This document shows positions 58,601 through 64,000 of a DNA stretch of 64,000 nt, one piece after another (positions within the stretch are counted from its first letter, which is position 1; the number at the start of each line of letters is the position of its first letter). Source of the DNA: Oscheius tipulae (taxonomy: Eukaryota > Nematoda > Chromadorea > Rhabditida > Rhabditidae). The translations under genes and the position numbers were made by a program. The stretch lies in contig JASJZH010000006.1 in NCBI GenBank assembly GCA_037178975.1, positions 4,650,001 to 4,714,000 on the forward strand, read 5' to 3'. The notes under the pieces are model-generated. The model made no database searches. It saw only the letters and a list, made by a program, of their open reading frames with translations, and was not told the origin of the DNA.

Positions 58601-61600
58601 TTACGTGCTAATCCCTACGGACCGGTCTGCTCTGCGTCGAGTGGCTCTCGATGTTGCTTCAGCTTTGCGACGCTCTGCCTCAACAACAGCTATACAGAGA
58701 CACAACACAACAATCGAACGCTCTTAAACTTTCAGTTCATTTCTTTAGGGTCGCGATTCGAGCTTTGTCAACTATCGTTATGTTATTAAAATTGAGCTGG
58801 AATCTCGCGCATGGTTGACCAAATCGTCGTTAATTGGGGTTGACCGGGCGGCCGCTGACCATTAATCGGAGACTATTGTAATGGCAGAACTGAGGCCGAA
58901 TATTGATCGCGACCTCGAGTCGGATGCCCGCGCCGCATGCTGAACCACCCGGACTGCGGCAGAACAACAACCCACTGACTCATGGCGTTCCACGGGCTCC
59001 CGGGTTTCGCCAACATGTACAGTTTTCCATATACCAATCGATACCTTCCAATAATGCAATTCTTTGCGCTCCAACTACTTTCAAAATATGCTCTCCTGTT
59101 TACTCTTGGGACGCTTAGCTCAGAAAACTTCTGAATCCGTTGTTTAGATCAATTCGGCGAGCCCTATAAACTGTAGGTTGGCTCTGGTAAGGACGTCAAC
59201 AAGTGAATAACTTTGTGTACGTTCGTAGTATTGATTTTGCGCGTCCTTTTTACACCTAGAACGACGCACATGTGGCATCTAGGTATCCCCCTTGCGGTTC
59301 CTGCAAGCATCGAGCGTATCTTCTGCACTTTTTCAGTCAACAAAGCGACCCACTTGTTTTCTATGAAACATGTTACAAGGTCATATCGGCTGTTTCCCTT
59401 TTTCGTCGGCAATTGATTCGAGTTGCGCTTTACCTCCATTTCATTGTTCTTTTCATTTTGGTTTTTCACAAAGATGCGTAAACGGCTTTCGTTCTTGGTG
59501 AGACAGTCGACGTATACACATTTTAATTTCCGTTTGCATCGAAAGCAGTAATCCGATCGTCTGCGACAGCATTGTTGCTTTTTTGCGCATACTTCGAGCG
59601 AGATCCCCTCCTTCACAATCGAACCTTATGTGTTTATGCTTATGTGTTTACAGTCATTTTTGTCTTGCGTTGTCTTCAACAACCAATAATTTTCTAGCCG
59701 GTCATAAATAATTTTGGCTCTACGTCCAAACGACCTCGACCATTGATTATTCATGGCTGTGGGTTGATTGAGGTAGCAATATTAACAGAAGGACATTCTT
59801 GCCAGCGTAGAAATAGTTTTGATTTGTATGCAGAGCTCAAGATGCCTGCTAGGAGAGCGGCTCTAGTTTCATCGTCTCTACCCCCACTGTCCTTCCAGCC
59901 GATATGCTAATGTGCGTCCCGCGGGAGCCCGATGACCGCTGTCCACATCGATCGCCATTTCCTGCCGCCGACCGCCTCAACTTTTTATTTCTTTTCCGGG
60001 GGCTTCGCTCCTCCAAACACTACGCTGCGTTAGCCATAATGGCGGCTCATCCGCCCGATCGCATCGATCAACACTTGCCACACCTGCCACGCATTTCGCC
60101 TAATCTCATATATGCGCTTCTGCGCGAAAAACCGCCACTGAACAAGCCTTTTTCTAATTTTATCTGCGGTTTTACACGCGCAGACACACTAGTTTCTGGC
60201 GCTCGGAACACCCGATTCGGGGTAATTGAAAACATAGCGAGCTAGCCCTCTCTTCCAGTCATCCTCCCACTGCCGCATTGGAGCCACTAATTCCGCATCA
60301 TTTGCAAATCTCCTCTTTCGATGCAGCTGCTACCGTCTGGTGTATAACAGAGCTGCCATGCCAATAAATAACCTCCTCGAAAACCTTAGATTTCAGCCAG
60401 ATACAGAGACTTTTTAGAGTCCTGTCCTCGCATTACGTTTCTTCGATATATCTGGTTGTTTTTCTTCTCCGAATCCGAAATTGCCTTCATTTCGTGACAA
60501 ATGTTGCGGGCGCAGAAGAACCAAAAGTTGAACCTGTTTAGATATCGACATCAATGTATTCTTTTCGACTGTTCTTTTTTTGAAATCTTAGTACGTTTTA
60601 TATTCAGTTTTTGAGGTGCTTTCTTCTCCCTATGAGCCATTTTTAGTGCTGCCACGGGGTCTTTCCAAGGCCCGAAAAGGATGTTTATTCCCTTCAAACT
60701 TAACTTCCCTTCCTCAGTTCAAATCGCTCTGAAATTCATTTTCATATCGACTACCTCGCACGGCACACTTTCATTCACACACGCACCGTGCTGGTAAATA
60801 ATACCATCGTATTGGTTTGTCCATTTTTCGTGCATTGAATCGACGCAGGCGCAGCTGCGCATTTGGCTTCCTTGGTACTGAACACATGTCCGAATCATGC
60901 ACATCTCTAGCTTTTTCGTTCTCCAATTTTTGGCAATCAACAAGGTCTCCCAATGAGAATAGCGGCGTGATCCGCGTGCGAGGACGCTACCCTTTGCGCT
61001 TTTGAGGAGGGAAACACAGCCAATTATTAGCGACCCTCCACGAAACCAGATTTGTCTTTTTGTATGTAGTAGCGGATTAGATATAACCTTGTAACAAAGA
61101 AAGGAGCTAGTGCATGTTTTTTTTGTCTGGGATTTGTGAGCAAGGGCAAATCGATGAGAAGAGGGCGACGCATTCTGGTCTCCGTTTCCTTTTGCCTCCG
61201 CCCATCCGCCGTTGATAGCTTCTTCGTTGCAGCTTTGTTTAGAAGTTACTTTTGTTTATCACATATTTTCCTCTGAAAAGTCAAAACTATGATTTTTCCG
61301 CCTACTTTGTTGTCGTCTCGCTCAGTTCTTAAAAACCAGTAGTGAGTCAGTGACAAACAGAAAGACTATTTCTCAAGAAGTTTAAACTGTTCCAGCTGTT
61401 TGCGATTATAGTTTTGTTATCTGTCTACTATTAGCCTAATTTCTTGGTCAATTGCACCGCAAATGTTGCAATTATAATGCCTTTTCTTCTGGTTTCTAAT
61501 TCTAACGAATCGGCTTCTGTTTGCTCTCTGAGATGCCGTCTCCGTTTTCGCTGTTCCGATAGCTGCTTCAAATTTTTTTATCCCATTATTCTGAAGGCCC

Positions 61601-61720
61601 TCAAGTCTTTTTCCCCTACGGAGGTCCCTCTTCACTCTTTGTTCGTCCATTAGGACGTCCATCTTCTGCTCAAAGCTTCTCAATTAGCGTAAACAATGAA
61701 AAAATTTTCAGGCGCCAGCA
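55671..61720. other. 6-kb upstream region of beta-spectrin, no confident gene
   Basis: Mostly AT-rich non-coding sequence. Three spots stand out: a GC-rich island with short frames at 58860-59150; a 150-codon minus frame with paired cysteines at 59164-59616; and a minus frame with a Cys-spacing pattern at 60719-60943. Promoter elements for unc-70 are expected in the right half. Confidence 0.4.
60719..60943 (-). CDS. Possible Cys-rich exon or small gene
   Basis: A minus frame reads MIRTCVQYQGSQMRSCACVD ... EKWTNQYDGIIYQHGACVNE, then SVPCE before a GTAGTCG donor. The regular Cys/Tyr/Gly pattern and flanking AG/GT look coding, but no companion exon was found and no domain is recognised. Confidence 0.3.
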   Translation of the reverse strand: MLIAKNWRTKKLEMCMIRTCVQYQGSQMRSCACVDSMHEKWTNQYDGIIYQHGACVNESVPCEVVDMKMNFRAI

Positions 61721-64000
61721 ATGACGAAGGACCTCGCGCCCCGTGGTCCTGCAGACTACGGTGGCATGAACGAGGAAGAATACGACGAGAGTTCATCCGC
61801 TCGCCTCTTCGAACGCAGCCGTATCAAGGCTCTGGCTGGTATGCTTTTTTTGTGTCCTCTCATTGGTTCCCTTTCTATTCTCGACACTTCGAGATGCTGC
61901 CAACTAATTCTAGGACCATAAACAAATGGTACCCGCGGGAGTCAATCGACCCTCTTTTTAGAACAAGGGGGCCTTCTGTGTGACATTGGCAGGAGAGTGG
62001 AGTTAAGCATGACCCAGTTTAGAATTGAGAGGCTATCGTCTCTCATATTTGGAGTTGCGGTGTCTATTTGCTCGAACGAGAGCTGCACATGCGCACACCC
62101 TATTGACCCAACCGCTTCAATGCCAGACGCACTGTAGGGCAAGTTGAATGAGAGGCAGATCCTATCGCTTGACAAAATCGTTTTCGGTCGTTTGGTTCCA
62201 AAATTGGCTAGCAACTCAGAAATTGCAACCGGAACGGGACACAATTCTCCACGTTGTCAATATGAATGGTCGCGTTATGATTGATTTCCTGAAAGAGAAA
62301 TTGTACAGGCGAAAATGGCGTCACGGGCTGTGTTTTTTTCGCTGGAGAGGGCTCCAAATTGCGCGGGAGTGCAAGGGATAACATTCGAAACAACAGCAAT
62401 TTTTCCGAAAAGGGTGCGAACGTTTTTGTAAAAGTATGACAGGCGTTGAAGCGGGAAATGTTCAACATTACGACCACGTTTAGTATCACTTGAGGCTCGC
62501 ACCTCTGCCATTGTAGTGCTAAAGAAACATACCTGATAAGGCTTAGAATCAATAGAGCTCGATAACGCTGCCCATTGCTGGTGTTCCTGCTAAGCATGTC
62601 GGAGGAAAACAAACCTCTAGATGACTTCAATGCAAATGAATCTGATCCCATCTACAATGATTCTCTATCGTCCCTTCATATTCATACGCAGGGACACTTG
62701 TCCAGTCCATTTCTTTTGGATGCTTTGACTCCTTCCACGCTAGTTTCATCACAGTCCCCAAAGTCCCCGGGTCTCTATCCTGGTTCATTAGCCTCTTTGG
62801 AAGTGGCTAAAATGAACAAAGTGAGAGCGATTGCGGGCGGACTGCCAATGAGTCCAACGGCGGAACAACTTGACGACCAAGTTGGCAAGAACGTGAACGG
62901 CATTGATCTGCGCATTAGAAGTTTGAAAGGTATTAACCCTCTTATGCTGCCTATTGACAGCTCTGAAAACGATCCCGCAGCGTTATCTGTGCCGCCCACA
63001 AAACTGTCAACATGATTCAGTCGTTTCCGCAGGCTGATCAAATTACAACAATTTTCAGACGAACGTGAAAATGTACAGAAGAAGACGTTCACAAAATGGG
63101 TCAACTCCCACTTGGTCAGAGTCAGCTGCAAGGTGCAAGACCTGTACATGGACCTCCGAGATGGAAAATATCTGTTGAAACTTTTGGAAGTCCTCTCTGG
63201 AGAACGACTGGTGAGAAAATGCAGCTATAGATCTAAAACCGATACTTTAGCCCAAACCAACACGCGGAAAGATGCGCATCCACTGTCTGGAAAATGTGGA
63301 GAAGGCGCTGAACTTCCTTCGCGAGCAACACGTGCACCTTGAAAACTTGGGACCTCACGATATTGTTGACGGAAGCCCTAGACTGACTCTCGGTCTCATC
63401 TGGACTATCATTCTTCGTTTCCAGGTTGTTTGAGGGTAGAATCTTATAAAAGAAGGGTTTTAGATCCAAGACATCACATTCGAAGACGCAGATAACCACG
63501 AGACTCGCAGTGCTAAGGAGGCTCTTCTGCTCTGGTGTCAAATGAAGACTGCTGGCTATCCGAACGTCAACGTCAGAAACTTCACCACATCTTGGAGAGA
63601 TGGATTGGCATTCAATGCCCTCATTCACAAACACCGCCCTGATCTCATCGATTACGAAAATCTCCAGAAGTCGAACGCTCTTTACAATCTTCAGAATGCT
63701 TTCGACACAGCCGAGACACAGCTCGGTCTGTCCAAGTTCCTAGACGCTGAAGGTAGTCCCTGTCATTTGACTGTACTAAAATCAATGTTCAGATGTCAAT
63801 GTCGACCAACCCGATGAAAAGTCCATCATCACCTACGTTGTCACCTACTACCACTACTTTAACAAGATGAAGCAGGAGAACATCCAAGGAAAGCGTATTG
63901 GAAAGGTGAACATCTAATATGTTATGTTCGCAGTACGTAATATTAGGTCATCAGCGAGCTGATGGAGAACGACAAGATGATTAGCAAGTACGAGACCATC
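61721..64000 (+). CDS. unc-70: Beta-G spectrin, N-terminal part (cut by window end)
   Basis: First exon 61721-61838 ([20 protein letters not shown], then [15 protein letters not shown]), then 63059-63210, 63251-63424, 63464-63752, 63793-63905, 63947 to the window end. The encoded tandem CH actin-binding domains are nearly vertebrate-like: [118 protein letters not shown], and [20 protein letters not shown]. Beta spectrin crosslinks actin under the plasma membrane and Golgi membranes and pairs with alpha spectrin; the repeats lie beyond the window. The exon 1 ATG follows a TTTTCAG site nine bases upstream. An alternative first coding exon lies at 62596-62929. Confidence 0.95.
62596..62929 (+). 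CDS. unc-70: Alternative first coding exon of beta-G spectrin
   Basis: Starts [17 protein letters not shown] and ends [10 protein letters not shown] with a GTATT donor at 62930, phase 1, exactly the phase of exon 1 (61838). It therefore splices to the same exon 2, giving RIRSLKDERENVQ in place of RIKALADERENVQ. The body is a Ser/Pro-rich, acidic, disordered 100-residue N-terminus ([25 protein letters not shown]). A second promoter near 62500 would produce a spectrin with a different head. Confidence 0.7.

Noticed and set aside
59164-59616. 150-codon minus-strand frame with cysteines
   Set aside because: Possible gene, but no start context, splice or motif; kept only as a note.

Overview
This is a nematode nuclear genome window. 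The evidence is two cuticle collagens, two ground-like (Grl) secreted proteins, an astacin with a nematode-style layout, a serpentine chemoreceptor-type GPCR, and genes broken into many exons by very short GT-AG introns (mostly 34-50 nt). Base composition is moderate. Several genes have a perfect 3' splice site a few bases upstream of the start codon with no visible upstream exon, as expected for spliced-leader trans-splicing. I do not assign a genus. Exon models were built by hand from splice consensus, phase and family motifs, so individual boundaries can be off by one site.

Left part (0-11 kb): a small secreted Cys-rich protein (-), a secreted PLAT-domain protein (+), a GPI-anchored-type trehalase (+), then the most unusual gene, a 12-exon gene on the minus strand (5673-8914). 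It joins about 30 cysteines arranged as CXC/tesmin-like modules to an AID/APOBEC-like cytidine deaminase fold (H199-x-E201 ... S-P230-C231-x4-C236). A secreted Cys-rich protein of unknown family follows (10.06-11.01 kb).

Middle-left (12-23 kb): two tandem cuticle collagens that share a promoter block and a nearly identical 157-nt coding tract (likely gene conversion). They are followed by a duplicated scrap of the L-2-hydroxyglutarate dehydrogenase 3' end, a seven-transmembrane chemoreceptor-like gene with a duplicated 5' flank, the intact L2HGDH gene (-) and, head to head with it, a TAPT1 homologue (+) that appears to carry a one-base frameshift.

Middle (23-31 kb, all minus strand, closely spaced): an unrecognised helical protein, an SLC46-type MFS transporter with a 27-nt intron, Grl protein 1, and a C1GALT1-type core-1 galactosyltransferase. 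A 5.8-kb gene-poor stretch (30.4-36.1 kb) follows; it holds a near-perfect hairpin and a strongly pyrimidine-rich top strand.

Right part (36-64 kb): a peptide-receptor-like rhodopsin GPCR (+). Then, on the minus strand, a purple acid phosphatase, a SIX4/5-class homeobox gene, Grl protein 2, an astacin protease, an F-box-like protein, an LRPPRC-like mitochondrial PPR protein, a second mitochondrially targeted helical protein directly upstream of it, and a PAQR/membrane progestin receptor-like protein. After about 6 kb without a clear gene, the window ends inside the actin-binding region of beta-G spectrin (unc-70 orthologue, +), which has two alternative first coding exons.

Functionally the window mixes cuticle and extracellular matrix genes (collagens, Grl, astacin), secretory glycosylation (C1GALT1), sugar, phosphate and metabolite handling (trehalase, acid phosphatase, L2HGDH, SLC46) and two mitochondrial RNA-type proteins. 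The CXC-deaminase fusion is the best candidate for an undescribed system.
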